The notes under the pieces: generated by a model | What the model saw: only the letters and a program-made list of their open reading frames with translations | What the model was told of the DNA's origin: nothing | The model's database searches: none | From: Dactylonectria macrodidyma | Lineage: Eukaryota; Ascomycota; Sordariomycetes; Hypocreales; Nectriaceae | NCBI GenBank assembly: GCA_020744425.1 | Contig: JAGMUV010000008.1 | Span: 1,922,001 to 1,986,000 of the forward strand | Reading direction: 5' to 3' | Length of the DNA stretch: 64,000 nt | Shown here: positions 25,501 to 36,819 of the stretch, one piece after another | Layout of the letters: each line of letters begins with the position of its first letter | Numbering within the stretch: the stretch's first letter is position 1 | Made by a program: the position numbers and the translations under genes

Positions 25501-25696
25501 AGCACTGGTGAGGAGGCGGGTGAGGCGGCGGGTGAGGCGGCGGGTGAGGCGGCGGATACTGCGGGTTGTGGCTGTGGTGGCTGGTGATGGTACCGACAGG
25601 CGATGATTCTGCCTCGATGCTGGTGACCGGAGATGGAATTGAGGCAACAATTTGATCCGACGGTGCCGTTTCCGTCGCAGAAGATGGCATGTTCAT
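22524..25696 (-). CDS. Transcription factor with two C2H2 fingers plus Zn2Cys6 domain
   Basis: Five exons (25696-25444, 25378-25324, 25232-23900, 23843-23716, 23664-22524) give 969 residues with all phases matching. The ATG at 25696 is the first in frame; the longer frame to 25876 begins with TTG. A Pro-His stretch precedes finger 1 (CSVCSRCYERLDHLRRHELSH, split by intron 1). Finger 2 (CPRCPRRFNRRDLLSRHLATH) is joined across intron 2. The Zn2Cys6 cluster CESCISSKTKCSNQRPCQRC follows at about residues 120-150. An acidic linker and a C-terminal region of the fungal-specific regulatory type complete the protein. This three-zinc layout is a known fungal regulator class. It faces the LigB-type dioxygenase across a 312-bp promoter and is a candidate regulator of the left half of the locus. 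Confidence 0.9.
25505..25556. repeat. 12-nt coding minisatellite (Pro-Pro-Pro-His)
   Basis: The unit GGTGAGGCGGCG is repeated four times within exon 1 of the regulator and encodes PPPH on the minus strand, just before the first zinc finger. Such repeats often vary in copy number between strains. Confidence 0.8.
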
Positions 25697-26008
25697 GGCT
25701 ATGCCCCGGAGAAGTTCAAGCTGGATGGCTCGAGACTCGAGACTCGAGGGGCCAGGAGTGGGTTTTGACGAGGCATGGTGTGGCGCATTTCGGCCGGAGA
25801 GGTGGAGGTGGCGCAACAGTGTGAGGCTGTCAAATCGGTTTGTCCGCGGAGAGGTCCAGGGTAGCCGTTCTGTCAACTCCGGATGTCTAAGTACGCTTCT
25901 AAACTAATATCTCATCAAGTTTACATCTTTTGGTAATCTTCTGGCTTCCAATTATCCCAAAAATTTTTTATTTTTTTATTTTTTATTTTTAATTTCGTGC
26001 CTCACATC
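25697..26008. promoter_or_regulatory. Divergent promoter of regulator and LigB-type dioxygenase
   Basis: It includes the palindrome TCCGCGGA (25843-25850) followed by GAGG, like CTCCGCGGGGAG at 36325-36336. An A/T-only run at about 25960-25990 lies just before the dioxygenase start. TCCGCGGA is a known type of Zn2Cys6 target in yeasts; binding here is inference. Confidence 0.5.
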
Positions 26009-26954
26009 ATGGATACCCAGACTTGCAAAACGCCTTCCGGGCTTGCACCCGTCCACTTTTTCTCTCATGGGTCCACGGCCATGCTGGGAGAGCAGTCAGA
26101 ATCAGCAGATTACTGGAAGAAATGCGGCGATACCGCATTGGCTAATGGCATTGAACATGTCGTAATCATGGCAAGATTTCTTCCTATTCTAACTTCTCGT
26201 TTGTGTTGCTCCTAACCCAGATCAGGGTGCCCACTGGGCTGCTATCAATGATGAGATTCACGTTGCAACAAACCCAAACCCTACAAAGGCCCCAATTGGT
26301 GGCGTTCACCCTCGAAAATACGTCGACTATAAGCTCAACCCAGATCTTCCCATGGCGGACCGCGTCATCGACATACTGAAAAGCAAGGGCTTCGACTGCA
26401 AACCCAACCCAGACTTCACGTGGATCCATGATGTCTATCTGATCCTCATTCGCACCTTTCCCAACGGGTGTCCCCCAACAACAATTATCAGCATGAACGC
26501 TCGTTTCGATCCTCATTACCACATGCGTGTCGGTACCGCACTACGCCATCTGCGTCGTGAGCGGAACGTTCTCTTCATTGGGTCTGGTGGTGCCGTGCAT
26601 AATCTTTATCGAAACATCTGGACGCCTCTCCTCAACTCAGCTGATAACTTTGCTATGGAAACACCGCCGGGTAACTGGGCTCTGGACTTTAGACAGGAGT
26701 TCGAAGATGCCATTACAAAGAATACCGGACCGTCTTTACGAAAGGCTATGACGATGCTAATGAAGCTACCCATGTATCGTGACGCCCATGCCACTGATGA
26801 TCACATCATGCCAGCTATGTTTGTGGCAGGGTTAGTTGGCTCAGTAGAGGATACTGGAACTCCTGTTAAGCTGGGTGCGGAAGATTGGGAACTGACAAAC
26901 ATGTGCAATTCCCAATACACGTTGGGTTCTTGGAATGCACTGAAGGCTGTCTGA
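26009..26954 (+). CDS. Class III extradiol ring-cleavage dioxygenase (LigB type)
   Basis: Two exons (26009-26170, 26226-26954) give 296 residues. The intron begins with GC (ATG|gcaaga) and ends with AG, which alone yields the family motif HVVIM-GAHWAAI. Family features are PVHFFSHGS near residue 20 and the GAHW block near 55 (both carry the metal-ligand His), HPRKYVDY, LPMADRVIDILKSKGF, and GSGGAVHNL with the conserved His near residue 190. Relatives cleave catecholic rings next to the hydroxyls: LigB/DesZ/DesB on protocatechuate and gallate types, DODA on DOPA. The substrate here cannot be fixed from sequence. An ATG at 26009 was used; the frame upstream begins with GTG. It is the only intact ring-cleaving enzyme in the locus. 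Confidence 0.88.
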
Positions 26955-27373
26955 GGAATTAATTTGTATGGTATCGGTTCATAGTTTTCAATTGTTCAAG
27001 GTCAGACGTAAACTATATTTTGAAGTTATGAGCTTTCCTATGACTATGTTGGCATATTATACGTGATCATGATGGATGACTGAAGTCTGTCACACTGAAG
27101 CCTAGATGGATAGCTCTTCGACTAAAGTGCGTTGATGCGAAACGCAATCTCCGTTAGTACAAGCACAAGCTAGCTCCTATGGCGGGATAGAGACACATAA
27201 TCAAACCATGGAGATTGCGTCAGCAGTCACAATGTGTTTCAAAATCTTTGAGGATATATTCCATTCCCAGGGCAAGTAGTAAAAGGCTGCCAGATCCAAG
27301 GATGCAATCCAGAGAAATCATCACTTAATTCCTATTCAAGCCACTGATACGTACAGCCCAGCCTCCATAATTA
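26955..27373. other. Intergenic between convergent dioxygenase and monooxygenase genes
   Basis: It holds the two 3' flanks. It is AT-rich and without coding signal. Confidence 0.5.
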
Positions 27374-28977
27374 TTACTCCTCCAGAAGCTTCTTAGCGTA
27401 TAGGAAGGCGTCATGGTCAAAGTTCTTGGCCGAGAACTCCATGGGGTTCATGCTGAAGCCACCAACCTCGTCCTCGTCGCTTGTCTGGAACGCCATCTGT
27501 CGCGAAAAGTTTTGCACCATGGTAGCCCGATCGTAGCGAGCCTTCATGTAAAGCTTCAATCGATCCGGAACATCCTCAGGCTTTGTACCGAGAGGGAATA
27601 GAGCACCGAGGGCGGCACCATCTTCAATGGCCTGCGCTCCTCCCTGGCCTTGATGTGGCAGGAATGGGTGCGCAGCATCACCGAGAAGTGCAGCAGAGCC
27701 GTTGACCCAAGTGCCTAGGGCCCGTCGGTCGTACAGTCGCCAGAGCTTTATGCTGGCAGGATCGGCCATACTAAGGAGTGCTTTAACTTGCTTGGAATAG
27801 CTGTCGAAAACACGCAGTACGTGGTCGGCTGACGCAGCATTGTTCCAACCTGATAGAAATGTGTCAGTGATACCCTTTACGCGCGAAGCGAGTGAAACGC
27901 TGACCTTCAGTACTTCCTTGGCTGTCAGAATCTGGATGAAGACAAACAAAGTTGAGCTCAGTGTTGTGCCTAACGCGAAGAATCAGAACCGTTTCCCATC
28001 TGGGTTTGTAGGAAAGTGGTGTAAAATGCTTACCGGCAAGGATATATGACCAATCTACGATTCTTTCCTTCCCACAATTGTAGCTCACCAGGCCTATCCA
28101 CGAGAGGCGCCGTCTCTGGGTCTGCCTTTACCTTGCTAATGGGGACAAGGAACCTGAACGCGCTGCCTCCGGATGGGAAAGTAGGTATATCCTCGCCACT
28201 AATGATAGGCCTGAGAGTCGACTAAAACATAAGCGAAGGTGTCAGTACGTGTATTGGTGAGGCAGGAGATGTCAAAATGTTGTAATCTTACGTGTACACC
28301 GTCCGCACCGATGAGTACATCACCCTTGTGGACGTTACCATTTTCGAGGGTAATGGATGCTTCAGCCGGGTCACATGAAGCTACTTTGCTGCAGAGAGAT
28401 AGCTTCGCTGGTGCACCTGGGCCCTCATCAGAGGTTGCCGCGGTTTTAAGGGCTTCATGGAGGTCGACTCGGTGACTGAGTTGCCAAGGCTACCAATAGT
28501 AAGTCTAATTTCGCAATCTTGATTAAGGTGATAAAACCTACCCAGCCATACTTGTCCTTGATACCTTCAATATGTTTGCGACTGATGACATCTCCCTGAG
28601 AGCTGAATACAGTAACCTGCAGGATGAATTTAGTTAGACCTGTGAAATCCGTATCAAGTGATAGGAGCACGTACCCATTCGGTATCATTGGCTCCAAAAG
28701 TCTCGGGCTTAAGACCAAAGCGTCGCAACACGCCGTTGACATTGGGTGGCAAGTGGATGGCGGCCCCGACTTCAACGGCAAAGCGGCTTGACTCAAAAAT
28801 CTGTGTCCATCATTTAGCATGACAAGGCTATTAATCTAGTACACGATCATGTACCTCAACTATGTGGCCCGCTTGGCGAAGGGCAATGGCCGCAGAGAGC
28901 CCTCCAATGCCAGCACCGGCAATTAGGACCCTGAGTGGTTTGGCTGAGTGCCCATTAGTTCCATTGGTGGCTGACAT
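27374..28977 (-). CDS. FAD-dependent aromatic monooxygenase (salicylate hydroxylase-like)
   Basis: Seven exons can be joined with GT-AG introns, giving roughly 420 residues. The N-terminal FAD fold RVLIAGAGIGGLSAAIALRQ carries GxGxxG near residue 20. The DG motif VLIGADGVHSTLRP and the GD motif ALLGDAAHPFLPHQGQGG follow, the latter near residue 300. The order and spacing match class A flavoprotein hydroxylases such as salicylate and 3- or 4-hydroxybenzoate hydroxylases, which use NAD(P)H and O2 to add a ring hydroxyl, often with decarboxylation. It could make the diphenol for the LigB-type dioxygenase next door; this is inference. The start MSATNGTNGHSAKPL is the first ATG. It has no signal peptide. 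Confidence 0.9.
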
Positions 28978-29603
28978 GGTGTATGTGTTGGCGAGCGTTT
29001 TATGATGTCAGATAATACTATGGTGATACAGTTTTGGTGATCATTTCTATTGAATTGAACGCCGTGTCTTATAATATGTACCAACCTCTTCATCAGCTTC
29101 ACCACCATTGGGCCCCCAAGTCCGAATGTCAGAGGCCCCCCACCATGGACCCGGAGTATCTGATTGAATTTCGGAAATACTTTCGGATGACGTGCATTCC
29201 GAGAGGAGAGTAAGGCATCGGAGTTCAGACGCCGGAAGCAGTGGAGGCTTTGCGTCGCTGTCGGATTGAATGGCACGGCAGCCTCGCTTCGAGGAGCAAT
29301 CTATGAAGCTCGTGTTTACAACACCACCGGAGACGCGTAGGCAGAATTCGATTATCCGTAAAGCGGCTTGAAATTTGCCTCGCGTAGTTTGACTAAGACT
29401 ATAATCCAGACCCAGCCCTCCTGCCAGCTCAAGTACAGCAATGTGATTTTGCAGCCTTGTACGGTCCTCTCCCCGCCGACCACACGTCCAAGCACTGCAT
29501 AGAATAGATACATGATATCATGACTGATAATTATCGTCCTTTCTAGGAGCATACAATAATTTGGCGTTTACCACGGATCAGCAGGACACCACTTCCAGCA
29601 AAT
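28978..29603. promoter_or_regulatory. Upstream region of FAD monooxygenase
   Basis: It contains TTCCGAGAGGAG at about 29198-29209 and CCACCGGAG (29324-29332, reading CTCCGGTGG on the other strand), related to the elements in other promoters of the locus. The 3' flank of the MFS gene is at the right end. No gene is visible. Confidence 0.4.
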
Positions 29604-31421
29604 TTAAGAGTGCTTGTTCCCACTCTCAGCCCACGGTTGTGTAAGCCGTCGGATTTGTTTCCCGAAGAAAAAGATGGGAAGACCGAGTGCTCCCAATACG
29701 CCCAGGATTATGGCACAGATGTTGAAAGCGCCGTCATATCCCTGACTCTGCACGAACTCAAGCGAGCCGTATGAAACTCCAAACGAGATCACGCCTCGAG
29801 CAAAGCAGAGAACGACCAAAGCAGCATCACTTCGAGCGGGATAGCTGTCGATGGCATACGTGAAAGAGGCAACAACGATACCAACAAAGCCGAAAAACTC
29901 GGCGTTGAATGTGACTGCGATGGCCGACCAGTGCCAGTTCTCAGGATGTTCACAAGCCTGTCCGAAGATGACAGTGCTGATGATTGCTACCAGGAAGGGT
30001 AGAATGAGGGGAATGAGACGATATTCGGGCTGAAGCCAATGGTCAGATAAACAATCTCCAAAGAAACTTTTGCTCATTCTGGATGGAGAGACTCACCTCG
30101 GCGACACCATTGTTTCTCTTGCTCAGTACCTTGACAATGAAATCGCTGAGATAGCCTTGAGCAGGGACGACAACCATGGAGACAATAATCTGCCCAGCAA
30201 ATAGGAACCCCAGGTATTCAGGCTTGAAGTTATAGGGTGGCTGGAGAAGAACCCCAGCAAAGACGGCACCGAAAATGACAAAAATGCCGAGGAATGCACC
30301 GCTGCACAGCACGAGCCAAAATATGTTGGGGAATAGAGACACTTGGCCCATTTGCTTCCAGCAATCGATTGCGTCTTGCCAGCGAGGCTTGTTCTGGAAC
30401 AAAGCAATATCGTAGGCAAAAGTACGGGCAGGGTAGTTTTCGAAATCAATGGCTGGGCGGTGTCGGCTGGTGACTGGGTGGAGTCCTTGGTGGCATGCAT
30501 CGTCGTTGACGTCTTTTCCATCTTGCGAAGCTGCTCCAACTATAGGAAAGGTGGGTGTTAGTTGAAACAAAATAGAGGCGTCGAAATTGGTAGAAACGTA
30601 CTGATCGAAGCCTTGGATCGAGGATATCTTGTTTCGGGTACAAGGAAGACAGCGGCAATGAGGCAGACACCATTGACGATGCCGAACATGCCATACCACC
30701 AGCGCCAGCCCAAGTTTGTAGCCAAGTAGGAACTGGCGACAGTCAGACACGCGGTGCCGAGTACCTGGGCCGCGCAGAACCAAGCAATCTTGGATCCTCT
30801 TTCATGAAGGAAATACACTTCCTGTACGCAGTTTGAGATGAGTAAGTCCAACTGGTCAATCATGACCTAAAGATTGAGATGTTGGTTGAGACGAACCTGG
30901 ACCATGATGGGGCAGAGGGCTTCGGCTTGGCCAGCAGCAAGACTCATAATGTTACGGCCAGCGATGTGTGAGCTCAAGGACTTGCTGAAGGCACACCAAA
31001 TGCAGCAAGTAACCAGCAAAAGCAGCGACAGGAGATAGATGGGTCTTCGGCCGATAGCATGGGCCACAGGAACGAAGATGAAGTTGCCAAGACCGATGAA
31101 GAGGGCAGGGTAGGTGATGAGATCGCTGGTGCGAGAATCGTGGTCGTATTCGGCCTCAACGACAGGCAGAATGGCACCAAAGGACGATGCCATGAGGGTG
31201 GCGGTGGCTGCGAAGACGGAAACGTTGACAACCAAAACAATCTTGCGCCATTCGGGAAGATTGAGAGGATCTCGGGGATCCGTCGACGGGGTCGGGACGA
31301 GAACAACATCGCCGTCATCTTCGAAGAGCTTGACTGTGCCAACAACTTCGCGTTGGGCTGGTTCGTTGAGTGTATTCGCATTCTCGACGTGGGCCGTCGG
31401 AAGAGTCTTGTCGGCGTCCAT
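29604..31421 (-). CDS. MFS transporter (DHA1/HOL1-like)
   Basis: Four exons give a protein of roughly 550 residues. The ATG at 31421 (MDADKTLPTAHVEN) is used; the longer frame starts with TTG. The pre-membrane motif DPRDPLNLPEWRKIV is typical of the HOL1-like/DHA1 drug:H+ antiporter family of ascomycetes. Twelve hydrophobic segments can be traced, including NVSVFAATATLMASSFGAIL, PALFIGLGNFIFVPVAHAIG with the GRRPIY loop 2-3 motif, and a long central loop. It may export substrates or pathway products. It is divergent from the Zn2Cys6 gene at 32.1 kb. Confidence 0.88.
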
Positions 31422-32102
31422 GACGGATGGGTTGTAGTGCAGTGACAATGCACTGAAGGAAGGGGAATGTAGTTGGACTGAGGCTCAAAAAGCGGTGTTC
31501 AGCGTTGGGATAAACAAGTGAGTAGAGATATCTGGACGGCTTCTCTTGATGCCTGCTCCAAGTCCAGCCATACGAGCGGAATGAAGAGGTTCTTGTAGTA
31601 GCCGGTAGACATGGCTCATCAAAAGTAGAAGCCAAAGCAGAGCCAAGCGGAATGATTGCAAATTGTCATGACCTGCTCCTCACCTCCATCCGGCTCAAGC
31701 AACTTCCAACCCCACGGGGATTCCCCACAACTCTAGGAGGAAGAAAGAGAGGAGCCGGTGGGGAGAATGCAAGCCCCTCCAGCCCCGATGCTTGTACCCG
31801 GTAGAAACCCAGCCACTAATCGCTTTTGCTTATAATTCCCCTCATTTCCGGCCCTCGATTTGCCACTACTTGGTCCGTTGCCCGCGAAATCGCGGAGAAA
31901 GCTGCAACGAAGAGCTCGACACACTCGGCCGGTGCATTCGGCATTCGGACCAGCCATTGAAACGGCATAGTTTGATACTGGTCAGTCTTCCGTCAGTCTC
32001 AAGCTTGGCAGCGAGCCACTCCGCATTTCTCAGGGAATATCTCCTGGCCTGTTCAGTGTCCACTGGCCCTGAAGGCTGCCCTGAAGTCGCGGATCTAGCA
32101 GC
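31422..32102. promoter_or_regulatory. Divergent promoter of MFS gene and Zn2Cys6 gene
   Basis: It contains CCCCACGGGG at 31710-31719, the exact reverse complement of the CCCCGTGGGG decamer found at 36387-36396 and 56116-56125. AGCCGGTGGGGAG lies nearby at about 31753. A long open frame at 31792-32397 overlaps this region but does not encode the zinc cluster and looks accidental. Confidence 0.5.
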
Positions 32103-34690
32103 ATGTCCGGCTCTCGACCTGCTGCCAGAAGACGTGGTCGCGCATGTGATGAATGTGCTCGCCGCAGAATTCGATGTGGACCAGAGCGTCCCTGTCTATC
32201 TTGTCTTCAGCGAGGCATCGCTCGATTTTGCGATGTTCCCGCCTACACGAATAACAAGTGAGTTGAGTCGGGTTATTATTTGCCCACTTTTCTTGCCATC
32301 TTCTCTTGCCATGAGCCTGTTCTACCCCTGCTTGTTGGCTGAAGCATTAGCCTTGCCCACTGTTCCCTGTCCGTCTCTCACATATTCTCAAGCTTGAGCT
32401 CCAACTCTGGGTCCATCGGTGAACCCCGCCCGCGCATTCGGGCTCCTATGAAGGAGCCTGTAAATGCAGATATTGCAGTTCTTCGTGAGCGTATCGCCGA
32501 TCTTGAAGAGCAGCTGGCTCGAGTCCAAAGGCGTCCCGATGCTGTCTCCGATGAGCAAGGTTATCCGCCCGTTTTAGGAGTCACCTATGACATTGAAGAG
32601 CTGGATTATTCCATGGACCACCTCAACTTGGGTCTCGCAGCTGGACCCCACACTTCAAAACAAGAAGTCGAGCCATCTCTAGGACCGCAGAATAGTCTTA
32701 CTCGATTCACCCTTCCCTCGAGGGGTACCAGCACCGCAATTATTCACTTTGTCTTGGAACAGCTGAGTTGGCTCCATTGCGCGTTGATGGCCAGTGACTT
32801 TGTCATTGAGCACGAGAAATTTTGGGACACCATTGAAACCAATCAAGGTCAACATCGAATCCCTGATAATTTCGCAACCATATACTATGCTACACTGTCC
32901 GTAAGTCTCCTGAGTGATGTGAACTTGGTGTGGCGACTGACAGGAGGTGCATTTGTTCTAGGTCGGACTTTTTTACATCGACACGCACCATGATACCGTC
33001 CTGAATTTTAGCTTTCATGGTTCAGCCAACCCAAAATTGGCCGTACCAACATCTGGTGAAGATCTCACGACCTTGTCCCGTTACTGGTATTGGGCTGCGC
33101 TTCAGGATCTCGACGACAACGACTTTCTAGGCACACCGAAGCTGTCTACCATCCAGGTCATCGCCATACTCACCATGGTAAATTCCAGCTTTGGGCAAAA
33201 TAGCCGTGAATGGATGTTGATGGCTGTTGCGGTAAACATGGCTAGGATGTTCCACATGCACCGACTTGGAAGCGAGCAGACGCTCTCGCCAAGTATCGCT
33301 AAACTCCCACAATGGCGCACCATCGGAAAAAGAAACCTAGGGCGACGTTTGTGGTGGACATTAGTTATATGCGACTGGTTAGTTCCTGTAGAATTTGCTC
33401 TTCCTCTTTTATATTGTGCTCACTGTTGTCTAGGATGGGTGTAATGAGCCATCGTCCAGCCATTTCACCCCATAGCTTTGACACTATTCTCGACCCAAAC
33501 TCTGAACCCGATGACGCTATCATATCCAGTTCATTCAATGAATCCCGGAAACCACCATCCAGTCTACATTACCACCAATTGATGGCCAAACTTGCCGGGG
33601 TTCTCCGAACATACGTCAAGAATGGTCGTAGTTACGCCCCCAAGAACCTGATAGCGGCCATGCACGAGGTTGAACAGTTGGATAGAGAATCCCCTGAACA
33701 TTTAAAACGAGTAATGTCTCTGTCAGAAAGAAGCAGCAGTTTGGAGGCCGCATTTCCGTGGATCGAGCTACAAAGGTACCTTGCTGTCCATGCAGTACAA
33801 TTTATTCGATTGACAATAGCGCGCTTCTTCTTCACCCGCTGGATGAAGCGCCAACCTGACCCAGAAGGACTCCATCTGAAAGCTTGTCAGGCAGCAGAGA
33901 TTATCGTAGCAGAGAAGATGCGACCTGTGTCTACTATGTATCGGAAGAGCTGGTACGAGATAACGCCTTGACCCAAGTCAAGCCTAAAGGGCTGTCGAAG
34001 CTAACAGTTGGGAATCATAGGATTGTATGTGCTGCAACAGTAGCCGCCGGCGTCTTTCTATGTCTAGACTTGTTATTCTTTAGTACCGGCGAAGACGTTG
34101 AGCAAATGCGGACTCGACGAGAGTCAGTGCAGATATGTATCGATCATTTGCGGCAGATGGGATCGACAAACGTGGTGACACAACGGGGCTCAGTGGTTCT
34201 TGAGGCTCTACTTGAGATTCAATCGACATGGCCTCGGACCACGGTGCCAGATCATGACTCTTTGCAGCGAGTTATCGAGCAGGTCATCCAAGCGCAGAGA
34301 CTGGGTTCAGAACACGAACCAAGATGGACTCGTCCTCTACCCTCTGATGGAAAACTATCGATAAATGACCACCTTAACCAGATTGACTCACAGTCATGGG
34401 ACCCATTCATCACCGCCTCGCCGAGTCAGAGACTTGATCTGCCGACAGGCTTCACTCCGTTTGAGGTCGACCGAAGCCCTAGTTTTCGGGAAGACTCAGC
34501 AGACGAGCAGCTGAGTACTCTAGCCCCGGAAATCGCGGTCTCCAACCCTGAACGTGCTTGGGATTATCTAATGGGCGGCAATCGCCCAACGCCAAACGAA
34601 GGACAATCGGAAAACATGGACTTGGAGGAACTAGAAGACTTTGATAACCCGTTTCAGTTCAGCGAAACGTTGTATAATATGACAAACTGA
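32103..34690 (+). CDS. Zn2Cys6 fungal-specific transcription factor
   Basis: Five exons (32103-32257, 32393-32900, 32962-33377, 33434-33952, 34021-34690) give 755 residues with all phases matching. The DNA-binding domain ACDECARRRIRCGPERPC begins at about residue 14, followed by a coiled-coil-like stretch (IAVLRERIADLEEQLARVQ) suited to dimerisation. The fungal_trans regulatory region lies in the middle, with YWYWAALQDLDDNDF and GKRNLGRRLWWTLVICDW, and the C-terminus is acidic (NMDLEELEDFDNPFQF), like an activation domain. It shares its promoter with the MFS gene, so it probably controls it and perhaps the wider locus. Confidence 0.9.
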
Positions 34691-35100
34691 ACTGGGACGA
34701 AAATTTGGCATTCTGCCCTGTATTGCTCATACCATGTCATATTCAGATAATGAGACGGTCTAGGTGACACTTCAAGAGAAAACATCACAACACACGCAAC
34801 TAGCAGCCCAACAACAAGGCACGTTACCTGATATGACATCCCACATACCGAGCCTCATATCATGAGTGCTTGATACATGAATAGATTTACTTACATATTC
34901 GTTTCATCTTGTAAGCTACAAGGCGGCCTAATTAGATGACGATTGCGTCTACAAAATCGAATGGGAAGAAATCTCGATGGCAGAATTTCTTGATACATTG
35001 CTTATATTCTTGAGTATGCTAAATGAGTGTATGGGACTTTAATTAACTTAAAAGACTGGCAGGAGTTCGTTTCCAGGCAATCCTCTCCTTATTTGAACCT
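34691..35100. other. Intergenic between convergent genes
   Basis: It contains the 3' flanks of the Zn2Cys6 gene and the PhyH gene. It is AT-rich, and I see nothing else. Confidence 0.5.
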
Positions 35101-36102
35101 CTAATACTTCTCAACACCCGCAAGGCGAAGGAGCTGAGGAGTCAACTCGGGCTTTTCAAGCGGCTCCTCTCTCTCAGCTGGGTCAACCTTGCCATCAATC
35201 TTGGCCTTACCATGAGAGTGCAAGTTGCAATGCGGCCAGTGGGTCGTAGTCTCCCATCGCTTAAAGATCTCAGCCTTCTTCTGGCGATCCTCCTCAGACA
35301 TGAAGGCAGCAGGGGTGAAGCAGGCGTAGATGATGGTGCGAATCTCGTCGCTCTCGGGGAACTGAGCATAGTGCATCGAACGGCTGTCCCAGAGGATCAA
35401 GTCGCCTGGCTCGGCGCAGACCTTGATAAGCTCGCAGCCCCGCTCCTTGAACCAAGGCAGATGGTGGTCCTTGAAAGGATAGAAGTCGTAGTGTTTGGCA
35501 CCGATGCCCTGGCTGCGGTCCGGAGGGTTGAGGGCGAAGAACTCGTCAAAGAGCTTGGAGGAACCCTTCATGAGCAAGAGGCCTCCATCTTTGGGACCTG
35601 CGCGAGATAGGTTGATGATGCCCTGGACGCAGGAGAGACCCTTTCTCTCAGGGGCCTGGTCAACATGAGGCCAGGGAGACCAAGACACATCCTTGCGACC
35701 AGGGAAAGTGATGTTGACAGTGTCAAAAGACACGGTCAGCTCCTTGGTTCCCCAGATCTTTTGGAAAGCCTCAAGCACGCCAGGCTCCTGACGCGCCTCC
35801 CAGACATATTTCTCATGGGCAGCACAATAGTGGAGATACATTCCGGCCTTGAAGCTTTGAGGAAGGTGCTCCTCAGTCCAGGTCGAAGGATCATTCAAGT
35901 CCAGTCCCTTGTCGAAACTGGTGATCCAATCGAGCATCTTCTGGCGATAGCTGACAGCGCGGTCGTTGGGGATGACGCCCTTCAGGACGACGTAACCATC
36001 GCGGAAGAAGTCATCCCGCCAGTCGCCAAAGCTTTGAAGGGAGTAATCATCGAGGCTAGCAACAGCCGTGCCAGGAGTCTGAGTAGTGGTGGTTGTAGAC
36101 AT
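35101..36102 (-). CDS. Phytanoyl-CoA dioxygenase family (Fe(II)/2-oxoglutarate) protein
   Basis: This is an intronless gene of 333 residues. The ATG at 36102 (MSTTTTTQTPGTAVASL) is preferred; another in-frame ATG lies 54 bases upstream. Family marks are FFRDGYVVLKGVIPNDRA near residue 35, the iron-binding HxD in WPHVDQAPERKG near residue 145, GGLLLMKGSSK, and the distal His in LILWDSRSMHYAQ followed by the Arg in EIRTIIYACF that binds 2-oxoglutarate. All ligands are present, so it is probably active. Such enzymes hydroxylate or desaturate small molecules in the cytosol or peroxisome. The last residues (GVEKY) are not a clear peroxisomal signal. It is divergent from the second CocE gene. Confidence 0.9.
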   Translation of the reverse strand: MSTTTTTQTPGTAVASLDDYSLQSFGDWRDDFFRDGYVVLKGVIPNDRAVSYRQKMLDWITSFDKGLDLNDPSTWTEEHLPQSFKAGMYLHYCAAHEKYVWEARQEPGVLEAFQKIWGTKELTVSFDTVNITFPGRKDVSWSPWPHVDQAPERKGLSCVQGIINLSRAGPKDGGLLLMKGSSKLFDEFFALNPPDRSQGIGAKHYDFYPFKDHHLPWFKERGCELIKVCAEPGDLILWDSRSMHYAQFPESDEIRTIIYACFTPAAFMSEEDRQKKAEIFKRWETTTHWPHCNLHSHGKAKIDGKVDPAEREEPLEKPELTPQLLRLAGVEKY

Positions 36103-36819
36103 GGTTAAACGATGGTTTAACTTGATAGATGCGGTGTTGGGTGGAAAAGATGTCAAAACAAGTGAATTGTTATTGATGAGTGGATTGCTTGTCCAGATGC
36201 CAATACAGGGAATTACACAAGAGGATTAATATACTCTCATCATCATAGTCTACGAATACACGCATCATACATCATACCGCAGAGGAGAACTATGTTAGGG
36301 CTCTCAAGGCACCAGGATTTACTACTCCGCGGGGAGGCAATCGCGCGGGCCCGTGGTTGTAGAGAGAATCAACCGGGCACGTCTTTCCCCGTGGGGATGA
36401 GATGCGGGGGAATGAATGAACATGCAAGATGCCGGCAATGTTTCGGCATATGAAGACTTGCAGTCCCGTTGTCATGATCATTTCCATCCATCGGATTTGC
36501 TGCCACCCACACGGAATAGCTCCGGTGGGGGGTTTGTGTCGGATCTTGCTTTGAAGCGGATCATTACTCCGCGGGCAACTAACCCCTCCAATGAATGCTG
36601 AACAATAGTGACTCACCAGGGTCTAAACCTTAGCCGTTATAGGGTCGTGGTAAATGGTCTTGCGGGGCCGAAAGAAAGGCTTCTATCGAGATGAAGCTGC
36701 ATAAGAGCGTCACTCTCAGTCGCCCGAAACAATATCGATGTAGCACAAGTTCCTTCATCCTCAATTACTGTTCTCATTTCTTTCCACCCTGCAGCCACCT
36801 GATAGCTGCTAGTTTCGAA
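36103..36819. promoter_or_regulatory. Divergent PhyH/CocE promoter with four CCG..GGGG elements
   Basis: It contains CTCCGCGGGGAG (36325-36336), CCCCGTGGGG (36387-36396), TCCGGTGGGG (36521-36530) and CTCCGCGGGC (36567-36576). Two of these decamers recur exactly in other promoters of the window (31710, 56116 and 21801). The spacing between the CCG and GGGG parts varies from zero to one base. Confidence 0.55.

Noticed and set aside
25505..25556. CRISPR-like short repeat array
   Set aside because: It is a 12-nt coding minisatellite without spacers in a eukaryotic gene.
25697..25876. Upstream extension of the C2H2-Zn2Cys6 regulator
   Set aside because: The frame begins with TTG, not ATG, and would run into the shared promoter with the dioxygenase gene.
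31792..32397. 201-codon plus-strand ORF upstream of the Zn2Cys6 gene
   Set aside because: The zinc cluster is encoded in a different frame from 32103, and this frame has no family similarity.
36691..36819. N-terminal extension of CocE copy 2
   Set aside because: The 43 extra residues have no family similarity and lie in the promoter; the ATG at 36820 fits the family start.
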